Source: Plotosus lineatus (lineage: Eukaryota > Chordata > Actinopteri > Siluriformes > Plotosidae). Taken from it: a DNA stretch of 64,000 nucleotides. Shown here in pieces: positions 24,690 to 38,947 of the stretch (the first letter of the stretch is position 1; each line of letters starts with the position of its first letter). Made by a program: the position numbers and the translations under genes. The notes beneath the pieces were generated by a model, which saw nothing but the letters and a program-made list of their open reading frames with translations, had not been told where the DNA came from and did no database searches. The stretch covers positions 52,103,580 through 52,167,579 of the forward strand of contig CM045729.1 in the NCBI GenBank assembly GCA_024760905.1, written 5' to 3'.

Positions 24690-25000
24690 TCTCATCTCAC
24701 CCACACATTTGTTGACATTATTAGGGTCAAAGGAAGACTGGAGCCTTATTCAGCCAACACTCAGCAAAGGCAGGGTACACTTTAAACAGCTCACCAAACC
24801 ATCACAACTAATCACACTCACATTCACACCTACAGGCAATTTGGAACTGCTAAGAAGCCTAATGTGGATGTCTGTGGACTGTGGGATGAAACTGGTGTCC
24901 CTGGAAGAAACTCCATGCAAGCAGAGGAAGAATATGCAAAGTCCAACCCAGAACCCTCTTGCTGTGAAGTGGATGTGCTAATTATGATGCCACCCCAATC
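24690..25000 (-). mobile_element. SINE family A, old copy
   Basis: Reverse orientation. The tail is decayed, but CAGGGTACACTTTAAACAGC, ACACCTACAGGCAATTTGG and CCCTCTTGCTGTGAAGTGG keep the family order. Confidence 0.7.
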
Positions 25001-25192
25001 CTAAATCTGAAACCATTAGACTATTTTAATAGATTATTTTCCCCCAACTATTTTAAATAATGTTTCATAAATTGATTTACTTCATTTTGAGAGCATTTTT
25101 GCTATCATTATTTAAGATGAGCGAATTGCCATTTCTTTTGCATTAAGCTTGTAAGATGTCAGATATCCAAGGAAAGTTAAGAAACCCAAACT

Positions 25193-27003
<1,811 letters not shown>

Positions 27004-27046
<43 letters not shown>

Positions 27047-27050
27047 GATG
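27004..27050. repeat. (GAT)n microsatellite
   Basis: About 15 GAT units with one GAA interruption. Confidence 0.95.
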
Positions 27051-27054
27051 AGGA

Positions 27055-28327
27055 TAATGTTATTTTTCATGGTTGTAATGGTTGAGTAAAAAAAAAAGTG
27101 GTTCATATTGTATAATTATATAGGTTTAGGCCCTGCCTAAAAACGGAGCTCCAAATGGATATCACCTTAACGATGTTTGAGTCTGGGTTTGCATTTTAGT
27201 GTCTTTCTGATTTCCATGTTCATTTTTACCATGTGTCTTGTTAATTTCATGTTTTGACAGGCTATAAATTTGGAATTTTCTCCATGAACATTTATTTCCC
27301 TGAAAGTTGGTCTGCCTACCTGAGTTGCATTGTGGATATCTTATACTGTATGAGTCTGAACACTAGTATATGAGCCTATAATTATACACCACTAAGAGGG
27401 GTGGGGGAGAAGGTTTGGTTTTGTTGGTAAAAAAAATAGAATTTCTTCCTGTCATCATGGAAGATACATAAGAGCCAATCAACATCGGTTCATTGGTACA
27501 GCCACCTTTTTGGGTCTTCTGTGATGGGCACATAAGGACAGCAGTCAGGACGAATGACAACCAATGAAGCAACGATCCTTAACTATAGTGCTCTGCTCAG
27601 GAGCTCCACTATACTGTAAAATGAAAATCAGTTTAACTTAACAACATTAGTAGAATTAAATTTTCGGACGTTTATGAAAATAACAAACACTGAGTGCTTT
27701 GTAGAGCTGGAAGCTATTAATTCTGCATACACTACTTAAAAATCCAGCTGGGAATATGCTCAATATTTCACTGATAAAAAATATACCGAACTTAATTTCA
27801 ACTAATGTTAACCATACACAAGATACTAGAAAAACAAATGTTTAATAATCTTTAAAAAACAATGTAGAGAGAAGACTACAATTTTTTAGATAAAGATCAA
27901 GGGATCTTGCAGGGTTATTATCTGTGCTACTTTATTAAGGAATGTGACTGTAGCTAGAGTATTTTAGAGATTATTTCTCATCATGCTGATGTGCCTGCAT
28001 TGCTGCTTTGCTGTCTATTTGGTTCTTGAGAGAGATCATGCACTGATTGTACCCACCATGTCATTATAAACATAAGCCAGGATTAAAAACTAATCATAGT
28101 ATTAAACAGGGTTAATTTTGTTGAAAAGTTATCCTGAGGAAAGAATTGACTTAAAGCAGCTTTCCTTATTCCACTTAAGGTCCCCTTACACCTGAAAATA
28201 GAGATGAATGGACCTCACTATAATGCCATCAAAACTCTCATCTCTTTATTCTGACATTCAATATTTGTCTAAAACAGTGAAATTGTTTGAAAAGCAAATT
28301 TCTGCCTGAAAAAGACATATGTAATCA
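27055..28327. other. unique AT-rich DNA
   Basis: No gene or mobile element recognised. Confidence 0.5.
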
Positions 28328-28328
28328 C

Positions 28329-28482
28329 TCACTCACTTACTGAACAACTAGGATTAGTGGTTGGCTTGAGCCTATTTCAGCCATCAATGGGTGAAGGTGG
28401 GGTACACACTTAATAGTTCACCAGAACAACACTGCGTAGTACACACAGCCATTCACACTCACACTTAACACACTAACTATTA
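28329..28482 (-). mobile_element. SINE family A, tail and part of body
   Basis: Reverse orientation: (ACTC)n-like end, GGTGGGGTACACACTTAATAG and CATTCACACTCACACTTA. The head is absent. Confidence 0.65.
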
Positions 28483-28639
28483 TTGTGACTAATTCAAATA
28501 ATACTGTGCATTAGACTGAACCTGAACTGATATATAGACATTCCATGTATGATCATTTCATCAGCTGCAAAGGGCCACAGTTCCAGTTTCAGTTTAACCG
28601 TTGGTCCTAATTATACATTCCGTCTCCCCCTCCTCTCTC

Positions 28640-28978
28640 TATCATGCATTCTCTGTAACCTCTTAATCCTAATTAGGGTGGCGGGGAGGCTGGTGCCCAT
28701 CCCAGTCGACTCCGGGCGAGGGCAGAGTACATTCAAGACAGCTCGCCAGGCCATCGCAGGGCAGAAACACACTGACGGCTATGCAGCCTAGTCTTGTCGA
28801 AAGTCAGCAATGGTTCTTTCACATGCCTCACACCATAGACAGTGAAAGACATGGCCGGCCTTTGATAACCCAGTTAGATGCACTGGAGGAAGTGGCAACC
28901 CTTTGAGAGTGGGGCTTGAATACCCAGCCTTGGGATCAGTGATCCAGTACCTTTACCACCAGGCCACCACTGGCCTCT
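28640..28978 (-). mobile_element. SINE family B, full length
   Basis: Reverse orientation: tail AACCTCTTAATCCTAATTAG, B-specific body GCAGCCTAGTCTTGTCGAAAG and ACATGCCTCACACCATAGAC, head ending ACCACCAGGCCACCACTG. Closely similar to the copy at 7861-8205. Confidence 0.88.
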
Positions 28979-30085
28979 CTCTCCTTCTTTTTACAATATT
29001 CACATAAATACAGGTTGGGGCCGATCAAGGATATGGAAAATAAAGAGATGAGAAATGAGAAAAGGAGAAATAGGATAGTAATAAAAACTGGAGTAAGTAC
29101 GGGGAAAAGTACATTGACAATAAATTAAATGGTGAGGTAATGGCAAAATAAGAAGATGAGCTATTTGGAAAGATGCTTTATCAGTAATACCAGGGAATTT
29201 TTAATAGATCGGTTTCAGTGTAAGGTCTACATTACGTAACTTGAAGTACTTAGCTGGCAAATTGGTATAAAATATTTGTTTATGTATTACGCACACATTA
29301 AATTTAGCATATAGGAGGAAAACTAAAGTGACAATATTTAGAGAATAATATCACAGATGTTATGTGCTTGTACAAATGTCTTATTTTTTTTTAGCAGCAA
29401 AGGCTAATGAGTCAAAGGGCATAGCTTTAGGTGTAGTACTTGAGTTAGATTCTGGCCATCCTTTTGCTCTGACATTATGATCTTCCTTAATAGGGTCCTG
29501 TAAGAACAGCCTATCTAACCACAGTTCTACTGAAGACTGACAAAAGAACTGCTATCATTGCAGATTCATGTGTGTTCATATGTATGTATCTGTGTCTGCC
29601 CTGCCTTTTCTTCCCTTTAATTAAAGGCACTGAGTTCTCTCTTTCTTTGCATACTCGACACAGGGGACATTGCTACTCATTATGCCCAGAGCCCGAACAC
29701 TGAGCCTGTGTCAAAGCTGCATCCATCATGGCACGCCTACATGAAGTCAGCAGAAAAAATGCCATTCCGCACACTCAGCATGTTGGCCAATTTGCAATTT
29801 TCCAGTGTGAGGAAGCTGACATGTTTTTATAGCTGAAGATCACTTTTAAATGTGTACATCATGAATGAAGCCCCTCATTAGCCTAGCGCTGCTGGTCACT
29901 TTATTTTTGAGTAAGTCACCACGGCTAAGGCGAACAGCATGTAGAAATGTAAACAAAGTGGAACTAAGTTCTTGCCTCCGAGTAGCTCTGCTAACATGTA
30001 GATACTGTCGCTAGGTGTGCTCAGTCACTGCGAATGATGCTAAGATGAGCTTGTAGCTTGATGCTAGGTTAGCTGCAGCTAGCTT
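28979..30085. other. unique DNA, possible conserved non-coding element
   Basis: Nothing coding. 29640-29960 is balanced and non-repetitive (GGCCAATTTGCAATTTTCC, GAAGCTGACATG) and may be conserved. Confidence 0.35.

Positions 30086-30121
<36 letters not shown>
30086..30121. repeat. (GT)n microsatellite
   Basis: About 18 GT units. Confidence 0.95.
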
Positions 30122-30123
<2 letters not shown>

Positions 30124-30385
30124 GGAGGCGTTAAGTGTGTCTGGGCCCATTCGACTCTATTCATTATGTGGCTAAAGCGGTGGCTCTGCTCCCCTTGGAG
30201 CTGGGATGAGTGTTATTAAAGGCAGAGGGTTCTGACACAACTCTAATGAAAAATAGGAGCTTTCTGAAGGTTATGTTGCCAGCCAACACTGAAAAGCCTG
30301 CTTCATTTCTTTCTTTCTCTCCCCCCTTTCTCTCTGTCTCTAAGTGTAATTCCCTCCTCTTGATAGATATTTTCTCTTAAAGGTT

Positions 30386-30387
<2 letters not shown>

Positions 30388-30464
<77 letters not shown>

Positions 30465-30469
30465 CGTGC

Positions 30470-30514
<45 letters not shown>
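30388..30514. repeat. (GT)n microsatellite with CGTG interruption
   Basis: About 63 dinucleotide units with three or four CGTG units near 30460-30474. Confidence 0.96.
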
Positions 30515-30517
<3 letters not shown>

Positions 30518-31685
30518 ACATGTCTCATCATAAAAGACCTTTAGCTTTTTCTCTTTTGATATAGTTTTTTCTCTAACTAAAGCACACCGCATCGGATCTT
30601 TTCAAAACTGAGTTACAGGACCACAAGGCTATAAGGTGGTTTGGCTGTATAACTAACAAATAGATATAGACAGTCCATTTAAAGTTTTATCAACAATGTA
30701 AACTCAGTTAAAAGCATAATTTTACAATTGATGATTAATAAATGAGTGTTATTATTATATTATATAACACCATAACTAGAGTGAGCTATTCACTGCATTG
30801 GAATTCATATGAACTTTGAATAGTTACAAAAGTAAAGAATGTACCTCAGGATTGAGTGATAATGCCCTGATGATTAAGAGGTTAAAGTGAAATTATTAAA
30901 GTGGGAGAAAGTGAAAAAAGAAAAGCACTTTTCTGTCATACTCAGTACTTGGATGAAAACGATGTTTCTTCTTCTTCTTCTTCTTCTTCTTTCTTTTTAA
31001 GTAGGAGGTCATGCTTTGGGCAGCCTCAAGTTCTCACACTGACAAGCTACTCTCTGCCCATAAAACAATACAAACACACACTCACACCCAAACACTCTTC
31101 CTTTGTGGCATGCAGACCCTGGTCATCCTGAAAAGAGCCTCCAGGGAGGCCTTGTCATTCTCATATACTGCACAGATTACAGTTTTACCATCACTCTGTC
31201 TCTCTATGTCTGTCTCTGTAATGTCTGTCTGTGTCGTTTGTGTTAATGGAAACATTAAGGGATGCTTGTGAGCCCAGGTCTCTAATAAAAGCTGTGTTTA
31301 TACGAATGTGTATACACCATTGACAAAGTGAGCAGTGCAGTAACAAGTGCTGATGGAAATAGTAAGTCAGCTTTTCTGTTATGAATTAGCAGCATAACCC
31401 ATAAAATTGAGTAAATAAGATTATTAAAACACAAAGAATAAAAAAGAAGGATAATATTCTCAATTAGTATATGCTACATGGAAATGGTACAATCTGACTG
31501 GTCTGCTATCTGAGAATTTTTAATCACTATTACAAGTGAATAATGTATGCACAAAAACAACACACATCATTTGTCACAATTACTTGGAACAAGCACTGTA
31601 ATCATTTCACACTTTAATATTGAAAAATAAACAATTAAAATCAAATTTCAGTTTGTTTTTAATAGGGTTCCCCTAGTGTGTATAC
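30515..31685. other. unique DNA with a (TTC)n array
   Basis: (TTC)n at 30965-30996. Open frames at 30901-31271 are unconvincing. No mobile element recognised. Confidence 0.5.
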
Positions 31686-31686
31686 A

Positions 31687-31762
<76 letters not shown>
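31686..31762. repeat. (AC)n microsatellite
   Basis: About 38 AC units directly abutting the Tc1-like element at its left side. Confidence 0.96.
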
Positions 31763-31763
<1 letters not shown>

Positions 31764-33215
31764 CATGGATGACAGGATCAAAAGTTTAAACTGAGAAAAT
31801 TTATTATTTTACAAAAAAAATATGTTGATTGTAAATTTCATGGTGTCAACACATCTCAAAAAAGTTGGCACAGGTAGCCATAAGAGGCTGGAAAAGTCAA
31901 TTGCACTTATAAGGAACAGTTGGAAGACCAATTACCACTAATGAGGTCCATTGGCAACATGGCTGAGTATATAAAGAGCTTCTCAGAGTGGCAGTGTCTC
32001 TCAGAGGCAAAGATGAGTAGAGGATCACCAATTCCCCGAATGTTGTGCAGAAAGACAGTGGAGCAATATCAGAAAGGTGTTTCCCAGTGAAGAATTTCAG
32101 AGTTTAAAGTTATCATCATCAACAGTACATAACATCATCCAAAGATTCAGAGAATCTGGAACAATCTCCGAAAAACCATACTGGATACCCGGGATCTTCG
32201 AGCTCTTAAACGGCAATGCACCACAAACAGGAATGATACTTTAGGAGAAATCACAGAATGGGCTCAGCAATACTTTCAGAAACCATTGCCGGTGAACACA
32301 ATCCACCGTGCTATCCACCATTGCCAGCAAAAACTCTACAGTACAAAGAATAAGCAATTTCTAAACAGTACCCAGAAGCCAGGGGTCATTTAAAATGTAG
32401 TGTGGCAAAGTGAAAAACTGTTCTGTGGTCAGACAAATCATGATTCGAAGTTCTTTATGGAAAACTGGGACACCATGTCATCTGGACTTAAAAGGACAAG
32501 GACAACCCAAGTTGTTAACAGCGCTTTAGTTCAGAAGCCTGCATATGTGATGGTATGAGGTTCCTTGAATCCATGTGGCATGGGCAGCTTTCATATCTAG
32601 AAAGGTACCGTCAATGCAGAAAGGTGTGTTCTGGTTCTAGAACAACATTTGCTCCCATCCAAACGTCATCTCATTCAGAGACCTTGCATTTTTCAACATG
32701 ATAATGCCAGATCACATGCAGCATCGATTACAACATCATGGCTGCATAGGAAAAGGATTCGGGTATTGAAATGGCCAGCCTGCATTCCAGATATTTCACC
32801 TATAGAGAACATTTGGCACATTATAAAAAGGAAGGTGCAACAAAGAAGGCCCAAGACAGTTGAACCATTAGAGGCCTGTATCAGACAAGAGTGGGATAGC
32901 ATTCTTATTTCTAAATTTGAGAAACTTGTATCCTCGTTCCCCAGACGTTTGCAGATTGTTGTAAGAAGACGAGGGGATGCCTCACAGTGGTGAAAATGGC
33001 CTTGCCCCAACTTTTTTGAAATTTGTTGACACCATGAAATTTAAAATCAACATATTTTTCCATTAAAATGATTCATTTTTCTCAGTTTAAACTTTTGACC
33101 CGTCATCTATGTTCTTTTCAGAATAAAATATTGAAATTTGGCTTTTCCACATCATTTCATTCAGTTTTTATTCACAATTTGTATAGTGTACCAACTATTC
33201 TGGAATTGGGTTTAT
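31763..33215 (+). mobile_element. Tc1-like DNA transposon, left end damaged
   Basis: Inner inverted repeats of about 105 bp match each other. The left arm (31763-31872) and the reverse complement of the right arm (33001-33117) share TCAAAAGTTTAAACTGAGAA, AATATGTTGATT and AAATTTCATGGTGTCAAC. On the right the element extends about 100 bp further, to TACCAACTATTCTGG and a TA near 33215, which resembles the outer end of a common fish Tc1 element. On the left this outer part is absent and an (AC)n array takes its place. A decayed transposase lies between the arms. The inner and outer CCAACTTTTTT-type motifs suggest the IR/DR class of Tc1 ends. Confidence 0.88.
32013..32993 (+). pseudogene. Tc1-like transposase pseudogene
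   Basis: Would cut and rejoin DNA at TA sites as a DDE transposase. The expected start is the ATG at 32013 (MSRGSPIPRMLCRKTVEQYQ), and the end is the TGA at 32991-32993 after VRRRGDASQW. In-frame stops and frameshifts break the N-terminal and middle parts. The last 114 codons from 32649 are open and hold FQHDNARSHAA and PACIPDISPIENIWHIIKRK. The spacing from the Asp of HDNA to the Glu of PIEN is 34 residues, the DD34E pattern of Tc1. The first catalytic Asp survives only in another frame (LWSDKS near 32430). Confidence 0.9.
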
Positions 33216-34208
33216 AAATGTAAACTCCTCAAATTTTGTTTTAGTATTCTTTCCATTGCTTTTGCATTGTCTATGGGATTGATAAAACTGGTACATTTTC
33301 CAACTGTCCAACTTCAAATTTGAATAAATATTTCCATGTCCAAGTTTTTTGTGAATCAATGCATCAAAATCTTTAAGGCATGCCTGGGAGTTAACATCAT
33401 GTCAAAATATGTACATATGGTGAACACAGTCTTTGAAATAATTTAAATACTTTCTGTTTTAAGTCTTTTTCATGCTCAATTTTGTGACAAGAGAACGATT
33501 TCCTTGCTTTCACGTCTCACTGATCCACTGCTAAGGTCTCTACAGGTCCAATCACAACATGAATCAGAGCACAAGTGCATGCACAATGAAACATGGAATT
33601 TTCATGTTTGTGGCAAAATTGCTAAATAAGCACCAGACTTAAAAGAGGATCAATGATATACGTAACTTTTCCTGTCCATGTTACATAGTGCATCTTGCGC
33701 ACCCAATGATCACTGATGTATTGGCATTTATTGACTATAGATAATAAAGAAAAGTTGAATATGTCGAGCACTATCATTTGTCATAGTGCAACTAATTACA
33801 CAATTATCTAAAGCTATTATTAGTGTATAGAAGGCCAGTCTTCTTTCCATATTACATACTGACTCTTTGGATCGCTATACTGATAATTTGATGATCCTGC
33901 TTCTCCAAGGAATATTATTCTATTATCCCGAATCTACAATGTTTTAATGCATATTGTTATAATGCACATAAAAAATGTGGAAAACTGTTTTTTCTAAATC
34001 TGCAGAAAGTGAAAAAGATTAGTGTCACACATTTCAGCAACAGTTTCGTGATCAGACTCATATACTAAAACTCTTGGAGAGAGCTGAAGAGATACTGTCA
34101 AGAAAGACTGTCAAGAGACACATGCTTATTTGTGCACTGAAGTTCACAATATCAGGAATTATAAATAAATAAATACATAAGTAAGTAAAAATAATAAATA
34201 ACAAGAAC
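33216..34208. other. unique AT-rich DNA
   Basis: No gene recognised. It ends in an (AAAT)-rich stretch next to the LINE-B target site. Confidence 0.5.
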
Positions 34209-34220
34209 AAAAAAGATTAA

Positions 34221-35235
34221 CCCGAATAGAATTTTGCAATGGCAACAGCTTGGGCTGAAGCACATTTGACCTGCTGGTACCTGTCTGCTTCCTCGGGAGT
34301 TCCATGGGCCAATAAGGCCCGATAGGCCTCTTTTTCAGCTGGACAGCTCCCTTCACTGCGGGTGTCCATCACCGGGTTCGGGGTTACCACCACGACAGGC
34401 ACCGATGACCTTCCAACCACAGCTATGGAATGCCACCTCAGCAATGGAGGCACAAAACATGGCCATGGGTTCCATGTTGCCCGCCTCTTTCTTGATGTGG
34501 TCATTGCTTCGCCGGAGGACAGCATTAAAGGCCCCTCTGCCAGATGTTCCCAAGAGACTTTAACTACACTCTTGGGCCTGCCAAGTCTAGAGGGCGTGCC
34601 TCCCCAGCCATCAGAGTCAGCTCACCACCAGGTGGTGATTGGTTGACAGCTCAACTCCTCTCCTCACCAGAGTGTCTAGAATGTGCGGCCGCAAGTCCGG
34701 TGACACAACTACAAAGTTGATCATCGAACTGCAGCCTAGGGTGTCCTGGTACGAAGGGCACTTATGGACACCCTAATGTTCAAGCATGGTGTTTTTTGAT
34801 TGACAAACTATGGCGGGCACAGAAGTCCAATAATGAAACGCCATTTAGGTTCGGATTGGAGAGGCCGTACCTACCAATCACACCCTTCCAGGTCACACTA
34901 TAATTGCTCACATTAAAGTCTCCCAGAACGAGTGAGTCCCCCGAGGGAGCATTCTCCAACACACCCCTTAAAGTCTCCAATAAGGGTGGGTACTCTGAAC
35001 TGTCATTTGGTGAATAAACACAAACAACAATCAGAACCCATCCCCCCACCCCAAGGCGGAGGGAAGCTACCCTTTTGTTAACTGGGGAGAACCCCAACGT
35101 TTGGGCACCGAGATTGGGGGGGGGGGGGCAGCAAGGATGCCCACACCAGCTCTTCGCCTATCCCCATGAGCAACTCCAGAATAGAACTCCTCCAGAATTT
35201 CAGAGTTTGGTGATGGCCTTGAAAGCGATTATCGG
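34221..35235 (-). pseudogene. LINE-B endonuclease and linker (inverted segment)
   Basis: Minus-strand reading from about 35200 to 34221: RRAGVGILAAP, then GFSPVNKRVASLRLGVGGWV, VVCVYSPNDSSEYPPLLETL, DSLVLGDFNVSNYSVTWKGV and SLLDFCARHSLSI. The LGDFN motif is the conserved APE endonuclease signature. Downstream are ACRGGNPEP, EKEAYRALLAHGTPEEADRY and AVAIAKF. Part of the region between the two blocks (34560-34780) is decayed, so the catalytic DH region is not clear. Several frameshifts are present. Confidence 0.85.
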
Positions 35236-36962
35236 TTGGCCTCAAAAAAGGTTCTGGACCACCAACTGACACCTAGGAGGGTGAAGTGGTTCTCCAAAAA
35301 TACTGTTTACAGTGGAAGTTGGGAGCTGCTCACCTCAACTGGGGATGTTTTCTGGAAGTGGAAGGAATACTTCAAGGACCATCTCAATTCCACCAACACG
35401 CCCGATGTGGAGGAGGAAGACCATGGGGGTTTGGGTGGGGATCCACCCATCACTGGAGCTGTGGTCACTAGGATAGTCAAAAAGCTCCTCGGTGGTTGGG
35501 CTCCGAGGGTGAATAGAGCCACCCTGAATATCTCAGGGCTCTGGATGTTGACGGACTCTCTTAGTTGACACGTCTCTGCAACATTGCATGGTCATTGGGG
35601 GCCATACCTCTGGATTGACAAACTGAGGTAGTAGTCCCTCTTTTTAAAAGGGAGGACCAGAGGGTGTATTCGAATGATCATGGAATCACACTCCTCAGCC
35701 TATCTGGGAAAGTCTATGCAGGGGTGCTGGAGAGGAGGATCCCACCAATAGTTGAACCTTGGATTCAGGAGGAACGATGTGGTTTTCGTCCTGGCCACGG
35801 CACTCTCAACCATCTTGAAACGCTCTACAGGATTCTGGTGGGGGCATGGGAGTTTGCCCAATCTGTTTACATGTATTTTGTGGATTTAGAGAAGGCTTTC
35901 AACCGTGTCCCATGGGCTATCTTGTGGAGCATGCTCCAGGAGTACAGTGTACCAGACCCGTTGCTATGGGCCATTCAGTTGCAGTATCAACCAGAGCCAG
36001 AGTTTGGTCCGCATTGGTATCAGCAGGTCGAATTCATTTCTGGTAAGAGTTGGAGTCAACCAAGGCTTTCCTTTGTCATTCTGTTCATAATTTTTATGGA
36101 CAGAATTTCTAGGCGCAGTCAAGGTGTCAAGGGGTTGGTGGCTATTGGATCTCGTCTCTGCTCTTTTGAGGATTATGTTGTCCTTTTGGCTTCATCAATC
36201 CAGAACCTATAGCTCTTATTGGAGCTCACAGTCGAGTGCGAAGCAGCCTGGATGACAGTCAGCACCTCTGAGTCCAAGGCCATGGTTCATAGCCAGAAAA
36301 ATATGCAATGTACCCTCCGGGTCTAGAATGAGGTCTTGCCCCAAGTGGAGGAATTCAGGTATGTTGGGGTCTTGTTTACAAGTGAGGGAAGGATGGAGTG
36401 GGAGATCGACAGGCGGCTTGCTGCAGCCCCTGCTGTAATGCAGTCTGTCATGATGAAGAGGGAGCTGAGCCACAAGGCAAAGCTCTCAATTTATCATTCA
36501 ATTTAAATTTCAACCCTCACCTGTGGTCACAAGCTTTGGGTAGTGACCGAAAGAACAAGATTGCGGATACAAATGGCTGAAATGAGCTTCCTTCGCCGGG
36601 TGGTGGGGCTCTTCTTTAGAGATTGGGCGAGAAGCTCAGTCATCTGGGGGCAGCTCGGAGTAGAACCACTGCTTCTCCGCATTGAGAGGAGCCAGGTGAG
36701 GTGACATGGGCATCTGGTTAGAATAACTCCCGAATGCCTCCCTGGTGTGGTGTTTTCAACATGTCGAACTGGGAAACGACCCCAGGGTCGACCTAAAACA
36801 CACTAGAGGGATGATGTCTCTCGGCTGGTCCGGGAAACGCCTCAGTATCTCCCTGGAAGAACTGGAAGAAGTGGCTGGAGAGAGGGACGTCTGCAACTCA
36901 TTGCTTAGGCTGCTGCCCTGTGACCTGACCTGATGAAGCAGATGAAAATGAAGATGAAGATG
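35236..36962 (+). pseudogene. LINE-B reverse transcriptase and C-terminus
   Basis: Plus-strand reading: ASKK, NTVYSGSWELLTSTGD, KEYFKDHLNSTNTP, VKKLLGGWAPRVN, then after a frame break YSNDHGITLLSLSGKVYAGV, ERCGFRPGHGTLNHLETLYR and FVDLEKAFNRVPWAILW. The first catalytic Asp (FVDLEKAF) is kept. The FADD box reads FEDYVVLL, so the second catalytic pair is damaged. Box B (QGCPLSP) survives only in another frame as NQGFPLSFCS. The C-terminal part continues as VGVLFTSEGRMEWEIDRRL, KRELSHKAKLSIYHSI, LRIQMAEMSFLRRVVGLF and PQGRPK, with several stops. It cannot be active. Confidence 0.88.
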
Positions 36963-37010
36963 AAAAAAGATTAATTAATGAATTAATTCATTCATTTAAT
37001 TAAAACAAGA

Positions 37011-37293
37011 CGGCACATTGATGCAGTGGCTAACACATTCGCCTCACAGCAAGAAAGTTCCAGGTTCAATTCCTGATCTCAGGGGGTTTCTGTGGGAATT
37101 TGCATGTACGGTTTCCTCTCACAGTCATGCACAGTAGACTGATTGGCAATTCCAAATCACCTCTAAGTGTGAGTGTGATCTGTCCAGAGTGTACCCCGCC
37201 TTCACCCAAAGCCCAGAGTCGACTGAGATGGACACCAGCCTCATCACAGCCGTAATTAAGATTAAGCAGTTCAGAAACTGATTTATTTATTTA
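37011..37293 (+). mobile_element. SINE family A, near full length
   Basis: Head CGGCACATTGATGCAGTGG, then B-box-like GGTTCAATTCC, body with TTTCTGTGGGAATTTGCATG, tail with GAGTGTACCCCGCCTTCACC and AATTAAGATTAAGCAGTTCAG. A few internal deletions. Confidence 0.87.
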
Positions 37294-38067
37294 TTGCCTC
37301 TGTTCCTATGTAGTATATACTAAAACATTTATACACCTCACAGTCAGTGATTTGAATAGTCCCTTCAACTCGTTGTGAGTACTATTCAGTGACAGCCACC
37401 TCACCTTCAATCCATAATTATTATTTATCCACCCCTCGGAATGCTTTACTCAAATAAGAATGTCAAAACAAATACATTGTGTTTTTTTGTTTGTTTGGTT
37501 GGTTGGTTTTTAGTTTTTTTCCCCTTTGTTTTTGCTTCAGTCCTCCTGTAGTCTATCGATGTGGATTCACTAAATATACCCTTTGTCTTACCATCTTAAA
37601 GACTATTCATCTATATCCACCTCATCTTCACTAATAATTATATATTTAAATAGGTATTTATGTTATCATAACAAGCTCAGCTATACATTTACCTTTTCCA
37701 TAACTATTGTTCATGACTGTTATTGTGCATAAAATTTGCACAAAGAATATTAAAATAGAATTTTTTTTAACATAACTGTTTGCCACCAAAATATTTTAAG
37801 GATTATTGCTGTTCTTATTATAAGTAGTAGTAGTTGTTGTTGTTGTTCTTGTTGTTGTAGTGGTTTTACAGAGACGTCAGCTGAGATGTCCTTCCACTAA
37901 TTTTGTTCAACAAAAATGCAATTTCAATATTTGCTTAGTTGGAAATGGAAATTGTGTGGGTTGAACATCAGCCTGAAGCAACCTTTTATTGCTCTCTTTT
38001 CTGACTTTTCAAAGCTTCAATGTCTCATATAGTTGATCAAATGAGAAAACACAAATAAAACTTTGTG
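37294..38067. other. unique AT-rich DNA with (GTT)n
   Basis: GTT-rich array at 37826-37862. Nothing else recognised. Confidence 0.5.
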
Positions 38068-38114
<47 letters not shown>

Positions 38115-38138
38115 GTGTGTGTGTGTGCGTGTGTGTGT
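38068..38138. repeat. (GT)n microsatellite
   Basis: GT array with two GC interruptions. Confidence 0.95.
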
Positions 38139-38889
38139 TTTCAGGACTGTATGGTTATTCCTACATTGGCATTAATATGCTCTAGATGTTGCTGTCATAA
38201 ACTGACTTTTTTGCTTGTACATGAAAGCACACAAGTCTCAAACAGCTTAAATGTTTTGTTTAGGTTTTTTTATTGGGGTGCAGCAGGGAGAAAAACACTG
38301 TATGTTATATAGATCATAACATGACAAGACCTTTAAAGCTGATAGTGCCATACACTGACACTGTCCTCATCAAGGAACACTATAGTACATTATACACATA
38401 ATACACAGTGACTGGATATGCAAAATGTGTGTTGTCTTTTGAAACTCATGGTTGTGTTCTTGTTTTCCTGTAAATATGGTGAAATAGATTAATGTCACTA
38501 TAAAACAGACGGCTACTACAGCATTTGATTACATCGGCTTTTCTTTTTACTGTGGTTGAGGCAGCCCATCACGCAGAGAGTAGAGGAAGCGTATGATGAG
38601 CGTGTTGAGTGCTGAGTATCTCAGTGGGACGCTAAGCTGTGTTTATGATACAGCATTTCACTAATGATGGAGCTAATGTTAGTGCTAAACACTAAAACTC
38701 TTTCCTGCTTCTTCAATGGGTAGAATATTAGATACTGGAGTGTATAATGTATGGCAAACTGCTTTTCTGTGTAGATGGGTGTTGGTGTGCATGTGGGTAA
38801 GAGAGTGAATGTCTTAAACATTTGAAGAGCAATGAAAAAAATGTTGCAGTCATTTCTTGTGGCATGCAGGCTGTTTCATGTTATGAGTG

Positions 38890-38891
<2 letters not shown>
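38139..38891. other. unique non-coding DNA
   Basis: No gene or repeat recognised. Confidence 0.5.

Positions 38892-38944
<53 letters not shown>
38892..38944. repeat. (GT)n microsatellite
   Basis: About 27 units. Confidence 0.96.

Positions 38945-38947
<3 letters not shown>

Larger units (their letters stand above)
34221..36962 (+). mobile_element. LINE-B: 5'-inverted non-LTR retrotransposon
   Basis: The 3' part (35236-36962) reads on the plus strand: linker, reverse transcriptase, C-terminal region and a GATGAA-rich tail. The 5' part (34221-35235) is inverted and reads on the minus strand: endonuclease, then linker. The inverted part ends at AVAIAKFYSG, and the direct part starts at ASKK, which the family has about ten residues later, so little was lost. 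AAAAAAGATTAA occurs at 34209-34220 and 36963-36974 as a 12-bp target duplication around the whole unit. This is the structure expected from twin priming. The clade is probably RTE/Rex3-like, by memory of fish copies. Confidence 0.88.

Noticed and set aside
32693..33010. 105-codon minus-strand frame
   Set aside because: Antisense of the Tc1-like transposase end.
34362..34646. 94-codon plus-strand frame
   Set aside because: Antisense of the inverted LINE-B segment.
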